The notes beneath the pieces were generated by a model that saw nothing but the letters and a program-made list of their open reading frames with translations, ran no database searches and had not been told where the DNA came from. This document shows positions 1 to 28,900 of a DNA stretch of 64,000 nt, piece by piece (the stretch's first letter is position 1; the number at the start of each line of letters is the position of its first letter). The position numbers and the translations under genes are program-made. Where the stretch lies: contig OU744454.1 of NCBI GenBank assembly GCA_916610825.1, positions 583,001-647,000 on the forward strand, given 5' to 3'. This DNA is from Haliclystus octoradiatus. Its lineage: Eukaryota; Cnidaria; Staurozoa; Stauromedusae; Haliclystidae.

Positions 1-93
1 ACCAGAACGTAATCAAATAACAAACAATTAAAGGGGTGAAATTAACAATTGATGGATCAATGACAACAGCAAAAACCACAAACAGTCTCTTAC

Positions 94-2121
94 CACATCA
101 CCAGATGAACCTCTTGGGCCTGAATCTCCCTGTTAAAGTAATTAGACATTCATAATGAAAAATTTAAACAAAACATTACAGATATCGATTGTGTGTGTGT
201 ATTTACTTACCTTAATTCCTTTTAGACTTGCACCAGTATCTCCAGCATCACCCTTTAATCCGTCACCACCAGTAGGTCCCTAATTGAAATACAGACAGTT
301 TATTATTCAGTTCTTACTGATCATTACTCTACTACAACAATGATATTACTAATTGAAATCACTCACCCGTGGTCCATCATTTCCTGGCACACCATCGTTA
401 CCTCGTTGTCCTTGATCACCCTATATAACAAATGAATACAAAATAAATAACTACCCTACCCACTATGATCTACTAACAATTTATGATATTAGTTCCTGGT
501 AACTACGTCACTTACTTTTGTTCCGTTACATCCGGGCATGCCTGGTTCTCCTGCTGGCCCATCAGCTCCTGGCGTTCCCTTTTCAAAATAACAAACAATC
601 ATAATTTAAACAAAATGAATCAAAGCTCAAATTAATTAAACAATACAATTGAGATAGTTAACTACATACCGGTATTCCTGAGGAGCCTGGTACACCTGGA
701 ATTCCAGTAGATCCCTAACATCAGCAACAAAAAATCATTAAACAAACATCTCATTTCATGATGTACAGTCTAAGGGATGTTAGAATACGTACCCTTGCTC
801 CTTTAAACCCACGTGGTCCAGTAAATCCAACATCTCCATTGTTTCCTTGTGGCCCTGTTGGTCCTTCTGGTCCTGGGAAGCCCTACAAATTAAGACCACA
901 CGCATTGAGACCTTCCCCTCTTATGGAGCGAGTTCAGTTACATTGATTAATGGGTTGTTTTCTTACCGGTAATCCGGCAGATCCGCGCAATCCGGGAAAT
1001 CCTACTGATCCCTAAAATGTTAGAATGTACAAAACGTCAAAAAAAACATTCAATTGCAAATTATGCAAATTATATTTTATTGTTAAAATGATAACTAACC
1101 GCATCTCCTTTTTCACCAAAGCAAACATTATTACAAGACCGGCATCCTCCTGCGTTGACCTAGAGGGAAAGTAAAACAAGTTAAGTATTGGTGACGGCAT
1201 GACTTTTTTAAAGGCATTCTTGCATAGCATTGTCAATTTCAAGTTCAAATTAATGACAGGAAGCGCGAGGCATACGCTTTAATTTGTGATTTGGGAATAA
1301 ATTGAAAAGACCGCTTTCAAAGTAACACTTCCTCTGCCAAAACAATGATTGTTTCGATATTGTTATAGTGTAATCGAACCTAGCTTTTTAAAATTCTGCA
1401 TCCTGGTAAGCAAATATTTATTGAAATCGATGTGTTGTCGAAAAGATGCAACCAAAATTTACATATTTCTATTATCATTCCTGCTTTCATTTCTATGCAT
1501 GTACTCCACGATAATAATTGAATAATTAAAAGTTTGCATTGCAAATTAAACAATTTCAAAATTACCAAATCATTCACTTGTCGAAAGACTACAAAGACTA
1601 CACCCTTCAACTATCATATTTGCACCAAGGCTCGAATTGTCGTAGACACTACTTGTGAAATTTGATAGTTAAAGCAAATGAAATAAAACTAACGTGTGAT
1701 AACGATTACTGCGAATTCTAATTTATTATGTTGATAATTATGAACTGCTCGGAACAATCAACATCGTTTTTGTTGACTTTTCATCGATTTGCGAAATGTA
1801 CGAAAATGACGCTAATGTTTTTTATCGCGAAATCAGAAAATGATGAAAATAGGGAAACAAGAGTATAATCCTGCACATTCTATGAAATTTGAATGGAATT
1901 CAAATTAAAGTTTGAAGTTCAATAGTAAGAATTTGATCCGAAATAGAAATACTGCATTTAGTGATGTCTAGAGGGCGATGTCAGTTTGAACCGCCACCGG
2001 TTTGACACATCTAAGCATACGACGGGGGTAGAGGTAATCATAACAATTAGGATCTTACCTTAGACATGTAAAATCCTAAGCATATTAATAGAACAGCCAA
2101 AGTAGTAAATGGCGTTGACAT
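94..2121 (-). CDS. Collagen IV alpha chain, N-terminal exons (partial)
   Basis: Conventional collagen IV chain of basement membrane, cut by the left window edge. Nine coding exons are seen (minus): 2059-2121, 1100-1159, 967-1011, 793-882, 670-714, 516-578, 367-420, 211-279 and 94-129, all phase 0 with GT-AG borders. The first encodes a signal peptide (MSTPFTTLAVLLICLGFYMS). The second carries a Cys cluster (GGCRSCNNVCFGEKGD), the start of the 7S domain that cross-links four protomers. Gly-X-Y repeats follow, with the GCNGTK motif also found in the vertebrate 7S domain. The ATG exon has an upstream acceptor (AG at 2126-2127), so there is at least one 5' non-coding exon to the right. The gene is head to head with the chimeric collagen at 3997. 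Helix and NC1 lie outside the window, so the alpha-chain subtype cannot be given. Confidence 0.92.
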
Positions 2122-2125
2122 CGTT

Positions 2126-3996
2126 CTGCAATTGAAATACATAAAATTCAATTTTTCTATTGATGTCTAAACCAAACCAATTATTTCGTGTGTAAGAAAC
2201 TGGTTACACACATCGATAGAGAACGCGAATATCCAGCTTCCAATACATACCCCATTACGATGGCCAGGAGCAAATTAAACGCTCCACGTCAAACAACAGC
2301 TATGGATAATTGTAGGCAGCGATTGAATGTGATCTTTATTTCATCAGTGGTATGATTGAAATCAGAACAAATCAAAATATACAGCCTTTGCGATCAGCGC
2401 TCTTCACTCTGTTACTGAATGCAGAATGACGGCGGTGAAATGCGCGACGATTGTTTCGCGATCAAGCGCAGGCTGACTATCAATACACTGGAGGTTCAAA
2501 GTGTCAAGTCTCTTCGATGCGCTTCCGGTCTTCATTGACAGACACACACCGGATGTACTGGACCTTTGCGAATTCACTCGAGGGCTTGTTGACAATATCG
2601 TGTAATAAGATCAATCAATAGGTAGACCCTGCTCAGCATGAAGACTGGGATTAACAACACACGAATGACTAATAAATAATTTTGTTACGAAGAACTACAT
2701 TTTATGTTTTTTGGTTATTCTAATTTCACATTAATTCATCCCTGATAATATATTTCTCTATTACGATGGTGTTTTTAATGCGTAATGATGCTGATATTGA
2801 TAGGCGTCGCAGGGGTAATTGTGAACGTGTTCTGAGTAATCATGTACGGTTGGATGGTCATTCCCTCTCTGCTTTGATTACGTGGTACTCCCTTCGATCA
2901 GCAGACGTGGTGCTTTCCGCTAACTGCTACTAAGAGGTACCGTAGAATCCTGTTGTTTTACTCAAGGAAATATACCATGCTGGGACTACCAATTGAATTG
3001 CATTCGTTGATTTAATTTATTACTAACAATTAGGATTTAGATTAATTCATTCCATTTAATGCTCGATGCGGTCGGTATGCATGCCGCGTCACCGGCTTTG
3101 CTTAAAACAACAAATAGTTATGAGCCAGACTTATTAATTAGAATGTTGAAAGGTCTCCACCTTCAACTCTAAAATCGGATGGGTGCGCTCTCAGACTAAA
3201 AATAAACTGTGTGTTTGTATCAAAATCAATTCTAATCATTACATCAATTACTCATTTTTTAACGCTACTTTTGTAACTTGAAAACCGCAAATTCTTCGAA
3301 TGGTTTTCCTCTAATGTTTTTATTTTTGACGATTGAGTAATCTGTAAGCACCATAAATCTATTTCCTGCCTGTTTTTCCGTTGTGGGTCAGCTGTTTCTT
3401 TGGCGTTCAGTTAATCCCAGGCGATTGATGATTGTAGTTTAGCATTCATTAATTTAGTTTTAAATCCTTTTCATTTAATTCATCATTATCGTACTGATCA
3501 AATTGTTTTCTTTGTGATCATGAACGAAACAATAACAAAATTTGAACTTTTGCCAAAAAGCGTGATTCTTTCGACACTGATTCGGTCATTTGCATACGGA
3601 TGTGCTTACTTGAAATATCCGCTTGCCGACTGTGTCATAATTGAATCAAAATTCGTGGATACGTTTGACGGGGATTCCCATATGCCTAGCAGCATCCCCT
3701 TTCTCATCATACCGCTCACGATGACAGCTTCTTCCGCTCAACGTTCACGCTGTGATCTTCGCGCCTTCCACTGCCACTGCGATTCTGCCGTTCACGCTCG
3801 ACAACTCTGAATTAGCTGGACAGGCCAAAAGCTCAAAGGACTCTGTCTACTGTTCGTCAATCGCGTCTGGTATTCAACGTTTTGTTTATTGAAATCGTTA
3901 GTTATTTCTGAGCTATGATATAAACCTAGTATTATTGATAATTATTATTATTGTGCTGGAGATAACTGAGCTGCTTTTTAGCTACCGTTGGCAAAT
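2126..3996. promoter_or_regulatory. Shared divergent region between two collagen IV genes
   Basis: This 1.9-kb stretch separates the start codons of two divergently transcribed collagen IV genes. It should hold both promoters and the left gene's 5' non-coding exon. Head-to-head collagen IV pairs with a shared promoter are known from other animals; the regulatory role here is inferred. No TATA box or transcription-factor site could be assigned with confidence. Small ORFs here, such as one at 3514-3810, show no coding features. Confidence 0.5.
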
Positions 3997-20567
<16,571 letters not shown>

Positions 20568-20711
20568 ATATCTACCAATTTTATAACACATATTGAATAC
20601 TAGCACTCAAACAATGACTTATATTGAGAGTGAAAAACAATGTTGACATGCCACAAATGCCGTCTTATGTGGTAATCAGTCATTCAATTGACATGTCACT
20701 TTTAGATGAAA

Positions 20712-20717
20712 AATAAA
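20712..20717 (+). terminator. Candidate polyadenylation signal of the chimeric collagen
   Basis: AATAAA lies 145 bases after the stop codon at 20565-20567. The region 20568-21007 otherwise shows only AT-rich sequence with an (att)n run near 20800-20817. Confidence 0.5.
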
Positions 20718-23213
20718 TTTTAACGATGACTGTTTTTATTAGAAGATGCCACATCTCATATAATTAATCTGTTTTGCGTTCATTAGCAAGACTTTTATTA
20801 TTATTATTATTATTATTTTAATGTTGATTCTATTTTTGTATGTAAAAGATTATCAATTTTTCTAATTTATGGTACAGAAAAGTATCTCAAGCCATTTATA
20901 TCATATATTAACATACTCATCTCTTTTGTGTCTAACTCGCCCCTATGAATTAGGGGAGTCATACTTCTCCCCTTCTAAATCTCTATATGGTGACATTACT
21001 GTGGCAGAAAAAGAGCGGTAAACGGAAAATTCAACTCGCGTCAGCTCTATTTAGTATCCAGTCTACTTTTTCAATGCCATCGACGCGGCTGCGTTTTCTG
21101 CAAAAGCTACTTGGCGTTTTAGTTGACGTTCATAACTTCATATTGAGCTTTTAATGATGGCGATGGCGGTTTAAACTTTGCAGTTTCCAGATTTTGTAAA
21201 AGTGAAATTGTTGGAAACACAATGTAAAATTGTTTGAAATGATGGAATCAGTACAGCTTCATATGCAACAAAGTATTTATTTTTATGAAGAAGATATATT
21301 TAACTGAGATGAGATGGATAAGTGAAAATATTCAAGTGAGTTTGTCTGAATTCGAACTGACACGAGTTGACATGAGCCTAGCGCGAGTTGAGATTCTTTT
21401 CTTCGTTATTGGCGTTGATTTCTTCATATTCTAATTCCCCATTTTGCCTCAATAGCAAAATAAGCAATACCTTTGAGTCAGTTAGTTAGTTAATTTGTAT
21501 GTGGGTAATATTGCGAAGATGTTTGTGTGATTTTTATGGTCGCACACATCACTTAACAAGCATAGGCCTATTATAATTTTCTAAGGGTTAGGCGAAATTC
21601 ACAAGCTTTATTAAGAAAACATCATCGTAAGAACATGATACATCATCATTTATCCAGAGCCTTCAAGTTTGAATTAATTATTTTTCCAAAGAGCAGAGAC
21701 ATTTGAGCTTAAGATCAATTTTGCTTCTTAAAAAGTCATCAACAGACACATAACTGCCTCGGACTTTGCTGAAATACTCTCGGAAACTACGTAAATATAA
21801 TAGTAAAACCAATTTAATATAACACAGTATCACACGTTTAAGGGCCATCCATGAAGTACTCAGAGAGTCAGAGTCAGACTGGACCCTCCCTGTATTCAGC
21901 AGTACACTTTCAAATAACCCACCTACCTTTCATGTACGCCAGGCTACTTGCAAAGATTCCCCCTCTTCTCACTAGTCTCTGCTTTTGTTGTTGTAGATTG
22001 TAGATTGTAGAGCTTCTGTTACTCTTAGTGTGCCTCCAGTGCCAAACCTTTTCAGGGACGATTTAAAGATACATCTGTAGGCCTACTGTGATGATTGGTA
22101 CCCCTCCACCTTGTACCCGCAACTGTACGCTTGTGATGTAATTCCGAAATCTCCAATAACGAAATATCACCAGCAATCGTCTGCAAATTATTACTAAAAC
22201 GTAATTCTGTTGCCCCAAAACATTTCCAGGGAACACTCTTTCTTCTCAGGGGTGCAATCACCTTCTCTGCAATCTGGTTTATTGATGACCGCTGGTTATT
22301 TCACATTGAATTTACATCCTACACTATTTACATCCAGAATCGGATAAAAATTGATATTATTTTATAATTCATAAGCCAAACCCCAGCAGAAAATTTACAT
22401 TTCTTATTTATGAGAGCAATTACCGGAAGGCTATGATATTTCACAATAAACTAATGCAAGAAGAAGTAGGCCTAATTCATCATTTATGCTTTTAAATACA
22501 CCCTCAAAACGTTTAAACTTGACTCCTGCAACCTATTGTTTCCCGCTACATGAGATCAGATCATCAGACTTTTCATTAGATATTGAACAACATCATATTT
22601 TGGTTGTAATCATACTTCAAGTTCTTTCAAAAGTTCTGACGGAATTTATAGAGAGAGCGCTGGATTTTTTCATGAAATGTATCGTTAAGTTTTATTATTG
22701 ACTTTCCTTCCATGCCAGTTGTTGCTGTTGCCCAATTTTTTTTGGTTTAAAGGATTTTCCTTTGCAAAAGTAAGTCTTGGAAGCCATTATCAGATTGGTA
22801 TCAATCTTGCAGCATCTTTTAGCATGCATTAAAAATGTTGTCATTGAGGCGACCATCATCCATTTCAATTACCTATCAAAAAAGACATAACTAAGTTAAT
22901 GATCTGTACATTCTACACATCACATGTCACACATGCTACAAGAAACATAACAGACCAAATGGTTAATCCTGTGAGAGATTGTTACAAATTCAACTTGATA
23001 ATGTAGTACCTTCCTTTCATGCATCGATAATACATGTATGCGATTCATGTTGAATGGATTTCTGATACCTGTAATGCAGTTGAGCAAATTTACACCTCAC
23101 TGGAAAGCTTCAGATTCAGGTCTTCACATCTGCAAATGACAATTGATTGTTTCATTGTTAACATAATGTTATATTCAAGCTTTCTGGCAAAATTTGCCCT
23201 CCCTGTAAGCAGC

Positions 23214-23216
<3 letters not shown>

Positions 23217-23251
<35 letters not shown>

Positions 23252-23455
23252 CATTTTTCCACGAACCGGGTAAGCTTACTGCTTTTTTTCACCGGGGTGG
23301 TTGGTTAATTTGTTAGTATTTTGAAGCTTGTGTGCGTTTAATAGCCGGATGCCCTTCCTGACGCCAACCTATAGTGCTTCGGACAGGGATTGAACCCGAG
23401 ACCCTGCGGGCCGTGGTCCAACACCCTAGCCACTACACCAAGGCCGCACTTACAT
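23217..23455 (-). mobile_element. tRNA-derived SINE with poly(A) tail
   Basis: On the minus strand a tRNA-like head has a box A-like segment (GGTGTAGTGGCTAGG) and a box B (GGTTCAATCCC). Then comes the block GCGTCAGGAAGGGCATCC, and it ends in a poly(A) tail seen as poly(T) at 23217-23249 on the plus strand. It is nested in the 4.8-kb transposon. No folded functional tRNA is claimed. Confidence 0.85.
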
Positions 23456-24687
23456 TTTCAAATGACCCCTGGAGGCTATCTGTTGTTTCTACTTATTCTA
23501 TTTATCCACTCTCGACATCCTTGTTGGGACAATTTTTTATGTAAATTATTCTTGGTTAGTGTGGATAGATTAATGTTGCAAATTTTCGAATTTCAGGAGA
23601 AGTCAACTGCGTAGCCTCCAGATGTCGCTATGGTGTATTCTAGATTATTATGTGTGTCATTAGTTGGGTCTGTTCTAAGTTTATGATATACAACTATTGA
23701 TTATAAGATTATTGACTGTATAATATTTGCTGCTTATATTTGATCATTATTAAATGGAGTGTGTCATGTTTCAAATGCATCACTTGCTACAAATTATCAT
23801 TCGACTAATATATATTTTTTGTTCATATTCACTTGTATTTGAAATAATAGCTAGATATAATATTTGAAATGAAATTCTATGGTACAGTTATAAATGTTTG
23901 GAGGTCATAGTTTTCAAAGTTACAATTCTTTGTTGCCCTTCAGAAAATTGACATCATTTTTAGATTTTGTTGTTGTTTTGTTTCCCAATTTTTTCAGGGG
24001 CCGTTTGCCCATTTCAGGATTTTTTCAAGGGCTGTTCTCATAAAAAATTCCCCAAGTCCCGTTAATAGAGAGGCCATTCCATTATTTCCACTTTTAAAAG
24101 AATGAGGAAAGTGTTCCTTTAGCTCAATATATTGATTAACTAGCTGTTTATGGATTCCATGGTAGCAGGAATTACCATTACAAGTATGTTATTAGAATAA
24201 ATCTTATGAAGGGTCCTTGACATTTCCTATTTAGACAACACACTTTTAAAGGATAATTCAATGAGTACATCAAGTCACATGGTACATGGGTACAGCATTG
24301 TCATGGCTGCAATAGACAGGTGGTTGCTGTACAGAGGTGGCAAAATTGGGAAAATACAAAAAACTTTTTGAGATTCATCCCTTGCAAGTAGTCTTCTTAC
24401 TACTGTATTTCATATTTAATTTGTATGCTGCAGAGATGGATATGTGTATGACTGACTGCTTACTTTGCAAACTTTTGGTTTGGGCTGTGATTTCCCATGC
24501 TGGCAGACATACACCTTCCGATTCAAAGCTATATACAATACGTCATTGTTCTACATAATATGAATTTTCACATCAGATAGTTCTGAGATGTAAGAAATTC
24601 CTTAATTGAGATGATTTCTCACAAGTAACAAGACATTCCCAAAGTAGTTTTGTTGTTTGCATTTTTACAGTTGTTTAATTGTCATAC

Positions 24688-24944
24688 TTGTTTTTCCAAA
24701 ACCCTTCTAGCAGTATTCCACACTACAAAAGTTGTTGTTGTTGCCAAGCTGAAATGCCTGATAAAGTTTTCAGCTGCATCTAGGTCTATCGCTGTCCTGC
24801 TTGACTTGGTATCTTGTCTTGAAGACAGAGATTCCCATGCTGCTTGAGGTTTAATACTGGTTTGTTCTATCTGACCAGATTCTATTATGATGGGATTACG
24901 TTCCAATTCCAGAGTACTGACTTCATCTTCTTCCAATTTTTCAA
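24688..24944 (-). pseudogene. Possible captured exon inside the transposon
   Basis: An open stretch on the minus strand with an AG acceptor before 24944 and a GTATGA donor after 24688. It encodes ordinary mixed-composition protein (for example LEEDEVSTLELERNP and FIRHFSLATTTTFVVWNTAR). It is the most protein-like reading in the element. I do not recognise the family. It could be a captured host exon, a remnant of an element gene, or chance. Confidence 0.35.
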
Positions 24945-25924
24945 CTGATGCTATTACTGGATTGATCCATTTCAAATTATTAATCAAAATCCGTGATCCA
25001 TGTTAAAACGAACAATAAAAGGATTGATCTCTTTGATCTGACGACACGTGTGATTTGAATCATATTTCCCGCCAAAAAACATAGATTTCTATGCGTGGGA
25101 CGTTTGATTTAAAAGTCAAGACTTCGATTGAGAACGGAAGAAACAATTCAATTTTTTCATAATTTACGTTATATGTGAAGATATTATTACGGTTATTATT
25201 ATTACTGAACAGTAAAGGAGCATCATCTAACCTTTTCGCAAATTTTTTTGGGGATTTTTGTTCTGCAATTCTTCGGCATGTTTATTCAAAATGACTCAAC
25301 TCATGTCAGCCTTAATTCAACTTGTATCAGCTTCATAAAAACATATCAAAATAACAGCCAATTTCATCGCTCTGGATGCTTTCTTATAGGGCATAAATGA
25401 TCCAAACTGATATAAAATGATGCTGTAAGACTTTGATGGATTTTCTTGGTATATCGTAAGCATAAACAACAAACTACTTCTGTTCTTTTTTATATTTCTA
25501 TACTATCAACTCGTGTCAGCCTCAATTCAACTTGTATCAGCTTCATAAAAACATATCAACATCACAGGCTCACAGCTAACATCATCGCTCTGATTATTTA
25601 TTGCGCTTTCCTCGCAAAATATGTTATCCTACATATTCCCCTTATAATTTTGATGAGCAATGAAGTCAAGGCAATCGTGAAAGCTTATATGTTGCAGCAC
25701 GCTTGCAGTTACTAAACTACGAGACAAACGCCATTACTGAATGCGATTAAGTTGACGATAGACGCAAAAGCAACATTACGTGGAAACGTAACCGCGCTCA
25801 TACTATTGAAAAAGTAGACTGGATACTAAATAGAGCTGACGCGAGTTGAATTTTCCGTTTACCAAAAAGAGCGCGAAAAGCAGCCATGTTTTAGTATCAG
25901 CTATGGCTGAAGTTTCGAGAAAGC

Positions 25925-28900
25925 ATGCCGGAAACACGTCAAAATAAAAAGATAGAAAATGTCAAAGTGGAAGGAGAAAATGATGTAACAAAGCTTCAAT
26001 GTGAGATATTAAAACAGTGGGTCTGTCTAGCACCAGGTAATAGAAACAATTTGAATGATTATTAACGGTTTCTGATGTTATCTTATCCGCAGCATTCAAA
26101 TCACTTAACAGCCTCTATAAGCCTCTTCGTATTTGATAAGCCTAACTTGTTGTACTACAAACTTTGATTCGTTTTACATATAAGCAGAACTATTGAATGT
26201 AGGACAAGGCTCTTTAATGGATTTAAAAAAGTTATATACACCACATATCATATGTTGTGAACGACTCATAACGGGCAATGTCATGACTTTAACTTATCAC
26301 ATCAATTTAAAGGTTGACTTCGCTCTTGTTATTAACATAATTTATTTAGCTATAGGGTAGTAATAATAGTGATCACATATTCATTACTGTTCTATGCGCT
26401 TAACAAGTAAAAATATAAAATTTGTTTGACATAAAATCTTGAGTTAAATCTTCGATACATAATTGAATAAAACAAACATTGTCTTGCATAAAATGGTACA
26501 AACAAATCTTGAATGTAATACCATACTCTACTTCCAATGTCGGTGTAATCTTCTCAAATTTTCTCAAGCATGTGAGAATGTGAATGTGAGTGAGAAAGCA
26601 ATGATATGTGAGCAGCTGAACTCTTTTTGAACTCTTCAACATTCAACATTCCTTTTTGGTAGTACGCGTCGTATACTCTAGCTGAGACGTTACAAATGCA
26701 TGTACTAGAATCTCTGCAACTTAAAAAATGATGTATTTTCTGATTCTTGATATATTGTTCAGATGGTAGAATGCTGTCCTCTATAGTTCAGATACATGTT
26801 TGTCCATGTAAAATTGCATGTAAAAATGAAAAATGTTGGTTGTATGCTTACGTCAACTCAACCACGCTGTCCTTGAGTATTAGGAAATGAGATATTGATT
26901 ACACTGGATCAAATAAATTATGCCGGAAACTCAATATATTGGGCATCGTCCGGCAAAATGTTCATTCTTCTGGAATGTTAGACGCATTTCAACATTTTCT
27001 TCTGATTTTTTCTCGTTGATGTTTGAACAATAAATCATAAAAATATCAATTTTCTTCTGAATTTGCTCTAACTTTCCGGAATCTAAGATTCCAGGATTCC
27101 TACTTTTGTTGCACCCTGATCTCGGGGTATGATGCGTTTTAGCTTGAAATATTTTCTTTTCTTTTGAATACTTTGAATTGTCTAGAGCAATCAAAAAGCT
27201 GATACATTTTGTAATTTATGATGAAATGCATTTTAGCAGAGTAACATTGTCACATTGCTAGGTGCCTACCTATGCCTAGTTTTCAATAACACTACCTACA
27301 CTCATTCATTTGCTAATTTTGATTTTAGGTTGTATTCTGACAACAATTAACTCTGAATCTTTAGTGTTTACATTACCTCACTCAAAATCAGGTATGTCTG
27401 AGGGGATACCCGGTTGTTCATTCATAATTTAGTTTAGCTGTGCTTTAGTAGGAATTTAATTTTTATTTAAAATTGATTTTATGATGCAGACCGCTCAACG
27501 CAGTTCATTTTCCACAATGATGTTATTTATGAAATGGTCAAATTCAAACAAAGATATCAATCATGGTTTATAAGTGATGTTATCCAAAAAGGTAATTGCA
27601 TATCACATGTCTATTGTTTAAAATCTGAATAAAATGACCACTATGTACAGGTGGTTGTTATATACAGGGTTGACTCAATATCCTAACAATTAGACACAGA
27701 CTTACTGACAATTACACAGACATCTATTTACTACCCATTGGAATTCATTAAATTTATACAGATATCCTAAATTTCAGACTATTTTTGAAATTGTCTTGTC
27801 TGAGACAGTTGGCTGTTTGACTTCATTCTGTTGAATTATACGTTTCTGCCGTCAAGTGTCTACACATTTATTTACACATTGGGCGTGGCTCAAATTTGGA
27901 GCAGGCTAGCCAATGCCACTTATTAAGGGGCTGTTTACATGGAGTGAGTCAACTCACCGCGGTGCTATATTGAGCATTAAGATGGGTATGTTGACTCGTT
28001 GTCTGGGTCAGTAATTGCTCAAATTAGCCTCTATTGGGATATTTTGTACTAGTGAAGTGTACCCGCTCCGCTGGGTGAAATTTAAATATAAAAATTACAG
28101 AACATTAATTGCTAGAAGTTGAAAAATAATAATGCACTTGTACTTCGAATTGTGATTGATATAGTAGATTGACAATTAGTTTGCATGTTAACATGAACGA
28201 TGAAATTATCATAACAGTATTCAGTAACAGTAACAGTAGTTTGACCAAAAACTGATGTATTGATATATTATATATAGAGATTATATTATTCTTCGTAAGA
28301 TAACAAAATTAAGAAGATAACATAGATAACCTAAAAGTACTTTTTCCCAAAATTTCCATCTAAAAATGGCTTTAAAGTGTTCCATAAGCTTAGATTTAAC
28401 AACACCAAGGATCGTGAACCACACATGTCAAATTTTTATTGGTCTGATTCAAAAAAGTTTGACTAAGATTTGAATTTCTTTTCCGAGGCATCACTCAGGC
28501 CATGGCCATGCAGTCATTTATAGGCCACTTTTAAACAAATTGAATATGACTACGCTCATTATACTAATACCGCTGACGCTCATATATAAAATCTGATGAA
28601 TTGCTGAAATATTTGAAATATCCATAAAGTATTTATGTTGGTTTATGAATAACCATATAATTGCTGTTTTTCTCTGAATTGCATAAATAGCTGAATAACA
28701 TAATTAATAATTTAGTTAAATCAAATCGTTCTTCAAATATCTATTGTGTAAAATGACTCATTTTTATCTTACTGTATAGGGGCCCCTATATACCTTAGCA
28801 ATAACGCAAACACGCACTTCATTTTCACAACTTCACGCATAACGCAGTAAAAATTCAATTCTCACGTATTCAGCCAATAACCCTTGATGACGATTTAATT

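Larger units (their letters stand above)
21017..25863. mobile_element. 4.8-kb inverted-repeat DNA transposon with 9-base target duplication
   Basis: The ends are a 58-base perfect inverted repeat (21017-21074 and 25806-25863) starting GGTAAACGGAAAATTCAACT. Both ends are flanked by AAAAAGAGC (21008-21016 and 25864-25872), a 9-base target-site duplication. A 9-base duplication is typical of Mutator-like elements, but the superfamily is an inference. No transposase ORF is seen, so it is probably non-autonomous. It contains a SINE (23217-23455) and an exon-like fragment (24688-24944). Near the right end a block of about 50 bases (25301-25350) is repeated directly at 25508-25558. It lies between the collagen and RNASEH2B genes. 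Confidence 0.88.

Noticed and set aside
3514-3810. 98-codon ORF in the divergent collagen promoter region
   Set aside because: No signal peptide, domain, or splice context; composition is like the surrounding non-coding DNA.
23034-23273. ORF with a poly-Phe run
   Set aside because: The run is the poly(T) of a minus-strand SINE tail.
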